DNA from: Stenomitos frigidus ULC18 | GTDB lineage: Bacteria; Cyanobacteriota; Cyanobacteriia; Leptolyngbyales; Leptolyngbyaceae | DNA: 64,000 nt | Assembly: GCF_003003795.1 (NCBI RefSeq) | Contig: NZ_PVWK01000026.1 | Coordinates: 1 to 64,000, forward strand | Reading direction: 5' to 3' | In this document: in pieces, positions 44,953-53,254 of the stretch | Numbering within the stretch: the first letter of the stretch is position 1 | How the letters are laid out: each line of letters starts with the position of its first letter | The notes under the pieces: model-generated | What the model was told of the DNA's origin: nothing | What the model saw: the letters and a program-made list of their open reading frames with translations, nothing else | Database searches by the model: none | Position numbers and translations under genes: made by a program

Positions 44953-45105
44953 ATGGATGACTTCAAGCTATCAATTGTGATGTTCTTAATCAAGAGTGGT
45001 TTTGCTCTCGGTCAAGACTTCTCGATGGATGCCAATGGCGACCTGATTATTGGCAGCCCAGAGACGTTTTCTGCACTTTCGGAGTTTATGGATTCTACCT
45101 GTTAG
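44953..45105 (+). CDS. Small hypothetical protein (50 aa)
   Basis: The 50-residue frame MDDFKLSIVMFLIKSGFALG...MDSTC has a short amphipathic helix followed by an acidic FSMDANGDLIIGSPETF turn region. Composition looks protein-like, but I recognise no family and the upstream Shine-Dalgarno is weak. The neighbouring gene at 45129 is convergent with it. Confidence 0.45.
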   Translation: MDDFKLSIVMFLIKSGFALGQDFSMDANGDLIIGSPETFSALSEFMDSTC

Positions 45106-45128
45106 GGATCAATTCTTCCAGCGCGGGC

Positions 45129-45737
45129 TTAGGCTGACCGCAGCGTTTGACTTTGCCACTGGTTGTCTTGCCAATGGCGTTGCTGTAGCTGGTGCATGTG
45201 GTTGAATAGCTGCCAGCAGTACTGCTCTGGTAGACCACACGTCACGGCGCCACGTAGCACAACGTTGAAATACCAGTCGTTAGGAGCGAGTTCTTCGTCG
45301 AGCTTATCGACCACTACGTAAGTACGTACGTTGGAGAAGCGCTTTTGCTGACATTCAATTTCTACTGTTTCACGACGGTAGCCCCCGGTAGGAACCTCTT
45401 CTCGCTCGTCCAGACGCTCGCTTAAGCGCCAGGGCAAGGTATACAAAACGCCTTCTACAACCGCTTCTGGATCACTGACAACATCTAGTACGCCGCAGTC
45501 CCGACGTGCTGAGCGGCGGTAAAAGCCTAGTCTATAGCCTTTGAGTGTTGCCGGTCCAATCACAAATGGATGCGTCGCTTCACCTAGTGTGCGCTTCAGA
45601 TCAACTGGGCACATACAGGAGCCATAGGCAAAGTAATAAAACGCAGACTCATCTGATTGGACAGACTGGTAGTAAGAAGGCTCTTGAGATATCAACTTAA
45701 CGTGCGGCTCAGTGCCACTGTTGAAGGGGGGTGCCAT
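45129..45737 (-). CDS. Gamma-glutamylcyclotransferase-like protein
   Basis: The 202-residue protein has the GGCT/AIG2 fold signature: the substrate loop YFAYGSCM near residue 34 and a conserved acidic residue in the RLDEREEVPTGGYRRETVEI region. Family members release 5-oxoproline from gamma-glutamyl peptides or act on related amides. The N-terminal ~30 residues are variable and without a signal. It stands alone on the minus strand. Confidence 0.85.
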   Translation of the reverse strand: MAPPFNSGTEPHVKLISQEPSYYQSVQSDESAFYYFAYGSCMCPVDLKRTLGEATHPFVIGPATLKGYRLGFYRRSARRDCGVLDVVSDPEAVVEGVLYTLPWRLSERLDEREEVPTGGYRRETVEIECQQKRFSNVRTYVVVDKLDEELAPNDWYFNVVLRGAVTCGLPEQYCWQLFNHMHQLQQRHWQDNQWQSQTLRSA

Positions 45738-45839
45738 ACCGTTAGGGGAGTGAAATTTGAACTTTCAGATCACCTGGATGCATTTAAAGTAGCGTATTCC
45801 GATAGAAAAACGCATGTTTTATCGAACTGTCTAATTGAC

Positions 45840-45980
45840 ATGGTCAAGGGGTGTCTCTTACTTCTCTTGCCACTTGTTCAGAGTTTAATGCAGCCGACTG
45901 CTGAAGACCGATTGGTTAAAGCCTCTTTACGAATACTTCAGGAATTACGTGGTGATCATGAGCCGTTTGATGAAGACTAG
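45840..45980 (+). CDS. Uncertain small frame (46 aa)
   Basis: The frame MVKGCLLLLLPLVQSLMQP...EPFDED could be an exported or membrane peptide with an acidic tail. There is no clear ribosome-binding site, and the reading frame stays open upstream to 45657, into the antisense of the neighbouring gene. I list it only because the C-terminal part (RLVKASLRILQELRGD) looks like a plausible helix. Confidence 0.25.
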   Translation: MVKGCLLLLLPLVQSLMQPTAEDRLVKASLRILQELRGDHEPFDED

Positions 45981-46183
45981 CCTTGACGAAATGTGTGATT
46001 TTACTGGCATACTCGCAGTAACATTCTGATTGGTGGCTGACGCGATCGCTGATTGAGCTCATCTGTACTGATTGAGCTCTTCTGCATTGTTTGAGCGATC
46101 GCTTGTGCCGTCATCGCTCAGGTTTCTACGGGGCTCATACTGCCATCAGCGTTTCAACGACGGCCATACGGCAGCCTCTTTGG

Positions 46184-46696
46184 TTAAGGTTCTAAGCGGT
46201 AAAGGCGTCCTTGTTGATCGGTTCGATAGATCCAGCGTTGGCTACTATTCGAGAAGACAACGCGCCAGCCTTTGACGATGGCTTGAGTACAGATTTCATC
46301 CGATCGGGCGAGGTCTAAGCAGCCGTTAGTCCAGGTTTTTGGGGTTGCTTCTACGATTTTTAGCTTTGCAGCCGGGATGTTGGTTTGCTTGCTCAGAGCC
46401 TGCCGTAGCTGGGTCGCAAGGTTGGAAGGCAGTTGGGCCGTCGTGTTCTTCATGGGTTTGCTTGCTAATACCATTAGCGCACCGACTCCAACTCCCCTGG
46501 CAGATTCAGCTTGAGCGTTAGCGGCGGGTAGCATTAACCAGCCTGGAGTGAGAAGCATTGCCAGAACGATCGTCAAAACACGGTAAAACCGCTTCTGGAC
46601 TTGTCCAAGCGCTGATTCTGCTGAACGAGTGAACGGTTGCTGTCCCACAAAACGTGGTCTCATAAACGTTGACGCTCCATAAACGTTGACGCTCAA
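46184..46696 (-). CDS. Exported protein of unknown function
   Basis: The 170-residue protein has a basic N-terminal stretch, a hydrophobic segment (VLTIVLAMLLTPGWLMLP) and an AANAQAES region that looks like a signal cleavage site near residue 61. The C-terminal ~70 residues, with EATPKTWTNGCLDL-ARSDEICTQ-GWRVVFSN-RWIYRTDQQG, form a small cyanobacterial family of exported domains with two conserved cysteines that likely pair. The signal is preceded by about 38 residues, so ATG 46663 may be the true start. No function known. Confidence 0.7.
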   Translation of the reverse strand: MSVNVYGASTFMRPRFVGQQPFTRSAESALGQVQKRFYRVLTIVLAMLLTPGWLMLPAANAQAESARGVGVGALMVLASKPMKNTTAQLPSNLATQLRQALSKQTNIPAAKLKIVEATPKTWTNGCLDLARSDEICTQAIVKGWRVVFSNSSQRWIYRTDQQGRLYRLEP

Positions 46697-46734
46697 GGTT
46701 TGGTATCGAACAAACAGCCTTGAAGCAGTATTCC

Positions 46735-47490
46735 TTAAAGGCTCTGACTAAGAAAGGGGAGTTGCTGCCACAGCTTGTTAAAACTGGCGGGATGGAGCAC
46801 GCGCCATATGGCTAAGATGGCGATCGCAACAATCACTAATGTCAACAAATTATAAAAAACCTGAGCTGGCCGAAACACCCGCTTTGCCGATCGATGTCCA
46901 TAGCTTTGAGTCGGCTGACTTGGCTTCGGTCGTGCTGGAGCCGGCGCTGTTTTGTTCGCCGCTGGGGTCGTCGCGGCTCCCACCATTAAGCGCATTGCAT
47001 GTAGTTGATTTGTGACCACAGGTGGTTTGCGTGCCGTCCGGCTCCATTGCACTAAAACGGTCAGCGGCATGCCACACAGGTTCGGTGTATTGAGCATTCG
47101 CAAGCGTTGAATCAAGCCCTGATCATTAGCGGCTACGACGACCAGTCCTTCTGGTCGGTTGTGCGCTAACCCATAAGCCGCTTGAGCCGTTGCTAAAGAG
47201 AGCCTGGTTTTCTTGCTCAAGGTATGCCCTTCAGTGGGTTTGAGTGCAGCATGCTGCGCGATCGACATGGTGGCCTTCCACCCACTCTCAGGAAAGAAGC
47301 GGATAAACTCTTTGGCTGTGCGTTCTTGATTGGGTTCGATCGCATGGCTGCACAACTGCTGTACTTCTTCGAGCACTGCCTTGGGAAGAAAGCATTCTCC
47401 AAGTCGGGAAAATTCTTGCCAGTGCCTGACGCTACTAGACATAACAGCGCTAAGGTCGAGCACAATGAGAAAGGGGGGTAAAGCAGCCAT
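46735..47490 (-). CDS. PIN-domain protein with C-terminal membrane anchor
   Basis: The 251-residue protein starts with a PIN-like nuclease fold: first acidic residue D12 (FLIVLDLSAV), second in the VLEEVQQL helix (E41/E42), and third D123 in AANDQGLIQRL. After a Pro/Ala-rich linker (~172-205), one membrane span lies at 211-232 (VFYNLLTLVIVAIAILAIWRVL). PIN enzymes cut RNA, and most bacterial ones are soluble toxins; I find no antitoxin gene adjacent. The membrane anchor suggests localisation to the inner face of a membrane, perhaps for RNA processing there. Start ATG 47490. Confidence 0.75.
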   Translation of the reverse strand: MAALPPFLIVLDLSAVMSSSVRHWQEFSRLGECFLPKAVLEEVQQLCSHAIEPNQERTAKEFIRFFPESGWKATMSIAQHAALKPTEGHTLSKKTRLSLATAQAAYGLAHNRPEGLVVVAANDQGLIQRLRMLNTPNLCGMPLTVLVQWSRTARKPPVVTNQLHAMRLMVGAATTPAANKTAPAPARPKPSQPTQSYGHRSAKRVFRPAQVFYNLLTLVIVAIAILAIWRVLHPASFNKLWQQLPFLSQSL

Positions 47491-47658
47491 AGCAGCATTC
47501 AGGGGGGGCTAAACGGGCTTTTAAGGAGGTATTACGCAAGGATACGTGATTTAAATATGAAGCTGCGTAACGTTCGTTTCTGAAAGATTGAGAAATGATC
47601 CAGACGCTGTGCAGACGTCTTACCGTGTAGTTCTAGATTGCTTTGCAAGAGGTAGGCT

Positions 47659-47976
47659 ATGAGCAACATTTCAAGATATCGTTTAGTCTGCACCCTCTCT
47701 TTCGGTGATATTTACGGTCAGATTATTGTCTGGCTAATTGTGATTTTTATTAGCTTGGCAGCAGCATTGGCGTTGATGGGAGCTAGTAAGCCAATCTATG
47801 CGCTCTCTGTGGTTGGCTTAATTTTAGTACTAACTTTGCCGTTCTTACTCTTTGCTTTTGTGACAACGTTGCTGAATCACATCGAAATAACATCCGTTGA
47901 TCCAGCGGCTAGCCGTAACCTAACACCGACATCAACTAACGCCCCTAGTCAGCGGCCAGCACAAGCAGCGGGATGA
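47659..47976 (+). CDS. Small two-span membrane protein
   Basis: The 105-residue product has two hydrophobic spans at about 18-41 and 46-70 and a Pro/Thr/Ser-rich tail. An agaggtagg sequence precedes the ATG. I recognise no family. It is monocistronic and convergent with the alpha/beta hydrolase gene, which ends at 48069. Confidence 0.75.
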   Translation: MSNISRYRLVCTLSFGDIYGQIIVWLIVIFISLAAALALMGASKPIYALSVVGLILVLTLPFLLFAFVTTLLNHIEITSVDPAASRNLTPTSTNAPSQRPAQAAG

Positions 47977-48068
47977 GGTGATGAGACGCTGAAGGGGAGG
48001 GAGTTTGTGTGGATGGCTGTGTGCCTTTGACCCCATGCCAAACTCCCAACGTTCTAGGGTCTTATGGG

Positions 48069-48965
48069 CTAAGGTCTCATGGGTTTTTGCGGCTTGCGAT
48101 CGATCTGCTGGCTAAATTGCTTGAGCGTTTGAAGATACTCGGCACCGCCAAATTCAGCAACGTCGTTATGTGTGGCTCCAGCAACCAGAAGCAATTGTTT
48201 GGGCTGGGGTGAAGCGGCAAACAGGGCTTCGCTCATGCTGGAGGGAACCTTTGCGTCAGCCGTACCGTGGATGTAGAGCAAAGGCATTCTAAGCGATCGC
48301 ACTTTTGTCAATGAGTCGAAGCGTTGCGTTAGCAGCCAGTCAATGGGCAACATCCAGAACCGTGCTGGATTGACCATTGACTGCATAGATGTAAACGAGC
48401 TTTGCACAATCAGTCCACCAGCTTCAGGATGGTCTATTGCCAGGTCTATGGCGATCGCGCCGCCCAATGAATGACCAAAGAGCACAAGCCGCTCTGAAGC
48501 GATGACACGTTGCTGTACGAGGTAATCCCAGGCTGCTTTGGCATCCTCATACACGCTGGCTTCCGTTGGAAAGGCACCCTGACTGCGACCGTACCCGCGA
48601 TAATCGACCATCAAAACGGCAAAGCCAGCCTGGTGAAAGCGCAGCGCCTGAGAGAGATTACCGCTGATATTAGAGCCATTGCCGTGCAGGTGTAAGACAA
48701 CGTTCTGCTGCGTTCCATTTGCGGGTATCCACCAGCCATGCAGTTGTTCTGGTGTACCGTTCTGGCCCGACGACGGAACTGGAAGCCAAACCTCCTCGTA
48801 CGGCAAATTGAGGTCGCTGGGTGTAGCTGCGATCGTCTTGGAGGGAAAGAAAATGAAATGGTTTTGGCGTAGAAAGAGGAATGTGCAAGCCGAACCATAG
48901 GCAACTACCACTGCCAACAGACTGCCAATGATCGCCTTGATGCTAAGACTGCCCACCCTGTTCAA
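48069..48965 (-). CDS. Membrane-anchored alpha/beta hydrolase
   Basis: The 298-residue protein has a membrane span at 9-31, followed by a FIFFPSKT segment, then an alpha/beta hydrolase fold. The oxyanion-side motif is LHGNG, the nucleophile S166 lies in GHSLGG, and the acid and His are expected in GTADAKVP and GATHND. It resembles BEM46/FrsA-like serine hydrolases, whose natural substrates are mostly unknown. Its start is 15 bp downstream of the CobA-HemD gene on the same strand, suggesting co-transcription with no obvious functional link. Confidence 0.85.
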   Translation of the reverse strand: MNRVGSLSIKAIIGSLLAVVVAYGSACTFLFLRQNHFIFFPSKTIAATPSDLNLPYEEVWLPVPSSGQNGTPEQLHGWWIPANGTQQNVVLHLHGNGSNISGNLSQALRFHQAGFAVLMVDYRGYGRSQGAFPTEASVYEDAKAAWDYLVQQRVIASERLVLFGHSLGGAIAIDLAIDHPEAGGLIVQSSFTSMQSMVNPARFWMLPIDWLLTQRFDSLTKVRSLRMPLLYIHGTADAKVPSSMSEALFAASPQPKQLLLVAGATHNDVAEFGGAEYLQTLKQFSQQIDRKPQKPMRP

Positions 48966-48980
48966 CGCTGAAGTCTGACA

Positions 48981-50558
48981 TCATGCTCCCTTGATCGCAA
49001 ACCACTGTGCGATCGCCTGCACCAGGCCATCCAGCGTATATTCTTGCGCTTCGGCATCGACTCTACCCAGCAAACTGGTGCACGCTTTTGTGGTCTGCGG
49101 GCCGATCGACGCAATGCAGACTCCTTCGAGCCACTCTTGCCAGGCGTTGTCTATTTGGGATTGCTCTAGAAGCTGACAAAAGTGTTTGACCGTCTTAGCA
49201 CTGGCAAAGGTAATCACATCCACTGTACGAGTTTGCAAGGCGGTTAATGCGTCAGGTGCGATCGTCTCTGGGCAAAGTGATTGGTATGCAGCAACTTCAG
49301 TCACATCTGCGCCTCGGCTGATAAAGTCCTTGACTAACAGATCTCGACCACCACTCTCGACTCTGGGAAAGAGTATACGAGCCCCGCGTACAGACACTGG
49401 AAAATGGTCAGCCAGCGAATCAGCAATAAACTCCGGTGGCACGAAATCGGGTTTCAAACCGCGTTGCTCTAGCTTCTGCGCGGTCTTATCACCGACGACC
49501 GCAATCTTAAGCGCTGCCAGCGCACGAACATCGCGAATCTGGGTTGCCAGTCGCTCAAAGAAATAATCAACGCTATTGGCAGAGGTTAGCATCAACCAGT
49601 CAAAGTCTGCCAGGTGAGTCAGCGCGTCATCCAGGGCTTGCCAACTAGAAGGGGGCACAATTTCGAGCGCGGGCATTTCGACAACCGTGGCACCGTCGCG
49701 CTGGAGCCGTGCTGTAAATTGACCAGATTGATTGGCCGATCGCGTGACCAACACTGTTTTACCAGCAAAGGGAAGGGTGGTATCGGAGGCTGAATCTGAA
49801 GTAGTAAGCACAGTCGAAGAAAATAAGGAGGAACGTGGTTGAAGGTAAGACCGTAGCCTTACGACTTCGCCAATGACGATCACGCAGGGGGAGAGCGCTT
49901 CTGTTGCGGTCTGCTGCAGGATGGTAGACAGCGCTCCTTCCCAAACATGCTGTTGGGGACGGCTCGCCCAGCGGATGATCGCGATCGGCGTTTGAGGCGA
50001 TCGACCATGCGCTTGAAGTTGACGTACAATCTCAGGCAGGTGTTGCCCACCCATCAAGATGACTAGGGTATCGATTTGCGACAGCGTCTGCCAATCGAGC
50101 CCTTCAGGATCATGACTGCTGAGAACTGTAAAACATCGACTCAGTACTGGATCGGTTAATGGAATTCCCGCTAATAACGGCGCTGTTAGCGCCGAAGAGA
50201 GGCCAGGCACGACCTCAAACAGACAGTTTGATGCCGTCAATGCCTCTATTTCAGCATGACAACGACCAAAGATAAAGGGATCACCGCTCTTCAACCGGAC
50301 AACCTGCTGCTGTTGCAGACAGTGATACACCAGCAACGCGTTGATATCTGCTTGTAGCATACTGGGTTTGCCGCCCCGTTTGCCAACATTGAGCAGCAAG
50401 CACGTCTCTGGTACTAACTGCAGCAGTGCGCTATCTACCAGCGCGTCATACACCAACACCTCTGCCTCAAACAGCAGCTGTTGGGCTCGCACAGTGAGAT
50501 ATGCGGCATCCCCCGGTCCTGACCCGACGAGATAAACCATCCCTGTTTGTTTAGTCAT
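48981..50558 (-). CDS. cobA-hemD: Uroporphyrinogen-III C-methyltransferase / uroporphyrinogen-III synthase fusion
   Basis: The N-terminal half (about 1-255) is an S-adenosylmethionine uroporphyrinogen-III methyltransferase with VYLVGSGPGDAAYLTVRA and the EVVPGLSSALTAPLLAGIPLT motif; it makes precorrin-2 for siroheme and B12. The C-terminal half (~270-515) is uroporphyrinogen-III synthase (HemD), which closes the tetrapyrrole ring before that step. A ~15-residue Ser/Thr-rich linker joins them. The fusion, 525 residues, channels the common tetrapyrrole to corrinoid or siroheme branches. Start ATG 50558 agrees with family start MTKQ-; an earlier one adds seven residues. Confidence 0.93.
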   Translation of the reverse strand: MTKQTGMVYLVGSGPGDAAYLTVRAQQLLFEAEVLVYDALVDSALLQLVPETCLLLNVGKRGGKPSMLQADINALLVYHCLQQQQVVRLKSGDPFIFGRCHAEIEALTASNCLFEVVPGLSSALTAPLLAGIPLTDPVLSRCFTVLSSHDPEGLDWQTLSQIDTLVILMGGQHLPEIVRQLQAHGRSPQTPIAIIRWASRPQQHVWEGALSTILQQTATEALSPCVIVIGEVVRLRSYLQPRSSLFSSTVLTTSDSASDTTLPFAGKTVLVTRSANQSGQFTARLQRDGATVVEMPALEIVPPSSWQALDDALTHLADFDWLMLTSANSVDYFFERLATQIRDVRALAALKIAVVGDKTAQKLEQRGLKPDFVPPEFIADSLADHFPVSVRGARILFPRVESGGRDLLVKDFISRGADVTEVAAYQSLCPETIAPDALTALQTRTVDVITFASAKTVKHFCQLLEQSQIDNAWQEWLEGVCIASIGPQTTKACTSLLGRVDAEAQEYTLDGLVQAIAQWFAIKGA

Positions 50559-50823
50559 GATCGATGACCATAGCACCAACTAATACCCGCAGCAGTAAAG
50601 GTTTGGGTATACATGGCTTTGCCCTACTTACCTACAGTACTGAATCCTGACTCCTGGATTCTAAATTCTCTTTTAAGTCGGTAATGTAGAGAGAAATAAA
50701 CTTTTTCCTTGAAAAAAGCGGAAAATTACTTAAGCGCTTTGGTGGATGATTGGTTAGTCTGGATTGCATCCTGAAGGACAATCAGGCACATCTTGAGTAT
50801 TCATGGATCTATATACATATAAG

Positions 50824-51522
50824 ATGGCTACAGTTCATAAGCCTGTTTTGCATCTTGGTCTTGGCGCAGCAATTTTTGTTACTGCTGCCAGTATGAGCGC
50901 TGCAACGTTGCACTTTAAGCCATCGCTAGTCAAGGGCTTGCAGGCATTACGCACAGTAAAAACACCGTCTACGATCTGTAACACGATCGCGACAGACCCC
51001 TCACCGCCTCTGAATGTCCGCTCCAGTCCAGTGGTTGCGCCTGATAATGTTGTGGGCACGGTGAGAAATGGTACGCGGTTGTCGGTGATCGATCGCAATG
51101 AAGGCTGGCTGAGGATCAATCAACCGCTAGAGGGGTGGGTTTATCAAGATTTGACCGTTACAAGTTGTATTCCAGCAACGGCACCGGCAAATGCCAGTAC
51201 GCCTGCTAACGATAATGGGATGAGCCTGCTGGCGCAGGCAACAGAACGCTATCAGTCTGGTGACCTCAATGCTGCGATCGCTCTGGCGCAGGCGATCCCC
51301 ACCACTAGCGCTGCGTATCAGCCCTCTAAAGGTGCGGTTAACCAATGGCAGCGTGACTGGAAAACGGCAGAAACGACCTTTGCTGAAATGCAGCAAGCGA
51401 TCGCCCAAAGCCGATGGCAAGATGTGCTCAGCAAAGTCCAAACCTTCCCAGACAATCGGTTCTGGCGAGCAAAGTTGACCCCGATCGTCACCCTTGCCAT
51501 TCAGCAACAAAGTGCTAAATAG
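50824..51522 (+). CDS. Exported SH3b-domain protein
   Basis: The 232-residue protein has a hydrophobic N-terminal segment (LHLGLGAAIFVTAASMSAATL) that serves as signal or anchor. A bacterial SH3 domain lies at ~65-125 (LNVRSSPVVAPDNVVGTV-NGT-LSVIDRNEGWLRI-GWVY). The remaining part is helical and low in complexity, repeating AIALAQAIP-like and WQDVLSKVQ-like motifs. SH3b domains bind peptide or wall ligands. Its 3' end overlaps the acetyltransferase gene by 8 bp, tail to tail. Start ATG 50824 chosen over 50803. Confidence 0.8.
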   Translation: MATVHKPVLHLGLGAAIFVTAASMSAATLHFKPSLVKGLQALRTVKTPSTICNTIATDPSPPLNVRSSPVVAPDNVVGTVRNGTRLSVIDRNEGWLRINQPLEGWVYQDLTVTSCIPATAPANASTPANDNGMSLLAQATERYQSGDLNAAIALAQAIPTTSAAYQPSKGAVNQWQRDWKTAETTFAEMQQAIAQSRWQDVLSKVQTFPDNRFWRAKLTPIVTLAIQQQSAK

Positions 51523-52120
51523 AAGCATCACTGTCCTGATCGACTGCTGGAGCCTCTACAGCCCGCAGCACTCGACATGGATTGCCTACTGCCACCACAT
51601 TTGCAGGAATATCTTTGACGACGACGCTGCCAGCGCCAATAGTTGTGTTGTCGCCGATCGTGACGCCGGGACAAATGATGACACCACCGCCAATCCAGAC
51701 GTTATTGCCAATGCGGATTGGGGCTGCCAGTTCCCGTCCCGTTAGCCGTACGGTGGGATCGGTGGGGTGGTAAGCGGTGTAGATCTGTACGTAGGGAGCG
51801 CAGAGTACGTCGTTGCCAATATGAACGGTGTTGCAGTCGAGAATCACTCCGCCATAATTCATATAGAAGCGATCGCCCACCGTGATATTACTGCCATAGT
51901 CACAGTGAAACGGTGGTACGATTTGGGGCTTCTCGCCAATCGCACCAAAGAGCGCCTGCAAGGTTTGGAACCGTCTGTGTTGCTCTGTTTCAGTCGTCTG
52001 GTTATAAAGTCTCAAAAGACGACAGGCTCGCTTGTTCTCTGCCCTTAGTTCTGGATCATTGGCAAGATACAGTTCGCCTGCCAGCATCTTTTGCTTTTCG
52101 GTTTTGAGTCTGTCGCTCAT
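51515..52120 (-). CDS. Maltose/galactoside O-acetyltransferase-like enzyme
   Basis: The 201-residue protein belongs to the NodL-LacA-Maa group: N-terminal maltose-transacetylase helical region (MLAGELYLANDPELRAENKRACRLL), then left-handed beta-helix hexapeptide repeats with the catalytic His in YTAYHPTDP and the CoA-site GNNVWIGGGVIICPGVTIG. It ends VVAVGNPCRVL. It transfers acetyl from acetyl-CoA to a sugar hydroxyl; the acceptor is unknown. ATG 52120 is used; upstream frame extension has no family support. Confidence 0.88.
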   Translation of the reverse strand: MSDRLKTEKQKMLAGELYLANDPELRAENKRACRLLRLYNQTTETEQHRRFQTLQALFGAIGEKPQIVPPFHCDYGSNITVGDRFYMNYGGVILDCNTVHIGNDVLCAPYVQIYTAYHPTDPTVRLTGRELAAPIRIGNNVWIGGGVIICPGVTIGDNTTIGAGSVVVKDIPANVVAVGNPCRVLRAVEAPAVDQDSDASI

Positions 52121-52155
52121 GATGAAAGGTTTTGTAGAGACGCCACGGAACGTCA

Positions 52156-52440
52156 CTACTCTTGAATGAGGACGTAAGGCTGCACAATCAGCGCATGGAA
52201 GCGTTTAGACTGATTCAGGTTCCAGTCTGAGAGTTGAGCCGGAGAGGGTTTATGGATCAGGCTTTCTTCGATCCAATGCTGCACTCGTGATACATCATCG
52301 TTGGCGATCGCCACACCCACATCAGCAATGTCTAGCCCTGGCTCAACGATGATCAGAGAATCGCGACGCGCATGCGGGGCTAACCAGTCCCACTCTGCTT
52401 CAGACACGGCTTCCGCTAATTCTGTCTTTAAATCTTGCAT
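52156..52440 (-). CDS. DUF2288 family protein
   Basis: The 94-residue protein matches what I recall of DUF2288: a short helix, LDIADVGVAIANDDVSRVQHWIEESL, followed by SDWN and a hydrophobic HALIVQPYVLIQE ending. Function unknown. It is 35 bp upstream of the acetyltransferase on the same strand and may be co-transcribed. Confidence 0.75.
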   Translation of the reverse strand: MQDLKTELAEAVSEAEWDWLAPHARRDSLIIVEPGLDIADVGVAIANDDVSRVQHWIEESLIHKPSPAQLSDWNLNQSKRFHALIVQPYVLIQE

Positions 52441-52480
52441 ACAGCAATCCTGTTTGATCTGTAAACATTAACCCTGTTTT

Positions 52481-52504
52481 AGCCGTCAGCCGTCAGCAGT
52501 TAGC
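52481..52504. repeat. AGCCGTC heptamer repeats
   Basis: agccgtcagccgtcagcagtt is a short heptamer array in the spacer between plsC and the DUF2288 gene. The same heptamer type is read into the last codons of plsX (55382-55410), as SAVSGQQDG. Confidence 0.65.
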
Positions 52505-52547
52505 TCTAAATCCCTCTGACCACTGAGTGTTGATTACTTCGCGGCCG

Positions 52548-53192
52548 TTAGCGCCCCAAAGCATGTAGGGCATTGATAGCATCAGCACATTGACGGGTAA
52601 CCGCTTCTAGCGTTTCACGATCGCCCGATTGTGGCGGCGGGATAACGTCACCAATTCTAATGGTGAGAGGGACTGGACGGGGCAGCGCCGAGCCTTTGCG
52701 AAAGATGGCATGGGTTCCCCATAGGCTCACAGGCAGTAACGGAGCCTGGGTTTTGGCAGCGAGCCATGCCGCACCCAATTTGGGATCAACGACTTTGCCA
52801 TCGGGTGTGCGTGTACCAGAGAGAAAAACGCCTGCAGCCCAGTTTTGCTCTAAAAATTCCGTTGCAGCCCGTAAAGCACTACGATCGGGCGATCCCCGCT
52901 TCACAGGATAGGCACCGTAGAGCGCGATCGCCTGCTTCAATACAGGTACCTGAAACAACTCTTCCTTTGCCATATACGCCACTGGGCGACCCACACAGCT
53001 AGACAGCAGCAGTGGATCAAAATCGCTGGCATGATTGCTCACTACAACCAAAGGCCCGTCGCGTGGCACATGCTCTGCGCCATAAACACGTCCCCGAAAA
53101 TAAAGGTTTAGCCCCGGACTCACTACCGACCACTTAAACAGGTGGTAAAGCAAGAGGCTAGCAAATGGTTCACGAGTTCTCGGCATAGTCAT
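52548..53192 (-). CDS. plsC: 1-acyl-sn-glycerol-3-phosphate acyltransferase
   Basis: PlsC acylates lysophosphatidic acid to phosphatidic acid, the second acylation of glycerolipid synthesis. The 214-residue protein has the HX4D catalytic motif in SNHASDFDPLLLS and the glycerol-phosphate region. Motif III, commonly FPEGTRS, here reads FLSGTRTPDG, so the expected Glu is Ser. The ending ALRAATEFLEQNWAAG and VPLTIRIGDVI segments follow. It is the last gene of plsX-fabH-fabD-plsC on the minus strand, with a 62-bp gap after fabD. Confidence 0.88.
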   Translation of the reverse strand: MTMPRTREPFASLLLYHLFKWSVVSPGLNLYFRGRVYGAEHVPRDGPLVVVSNHASDFDPLLLSSCVGRPVAYMAKEELFQVPVLKQAIALYGAYPVKRGSPDRSALRAATEFLEQNWAAGVFLSGTRTPDGKVVDPKLGAAWLAAKTQAPLLPVSLWGTHAIFRKGSALPRPVPLTIRIGDVIPPPQSGDRETLEAVTRQCADAINALHALGR

Positions 53193-53254
53193 TAGTTGTG
53201 AACTGCTAGCAGTTAATGGCTCGTTTCTAACGGCTGACCAACCGCTAACAACTT

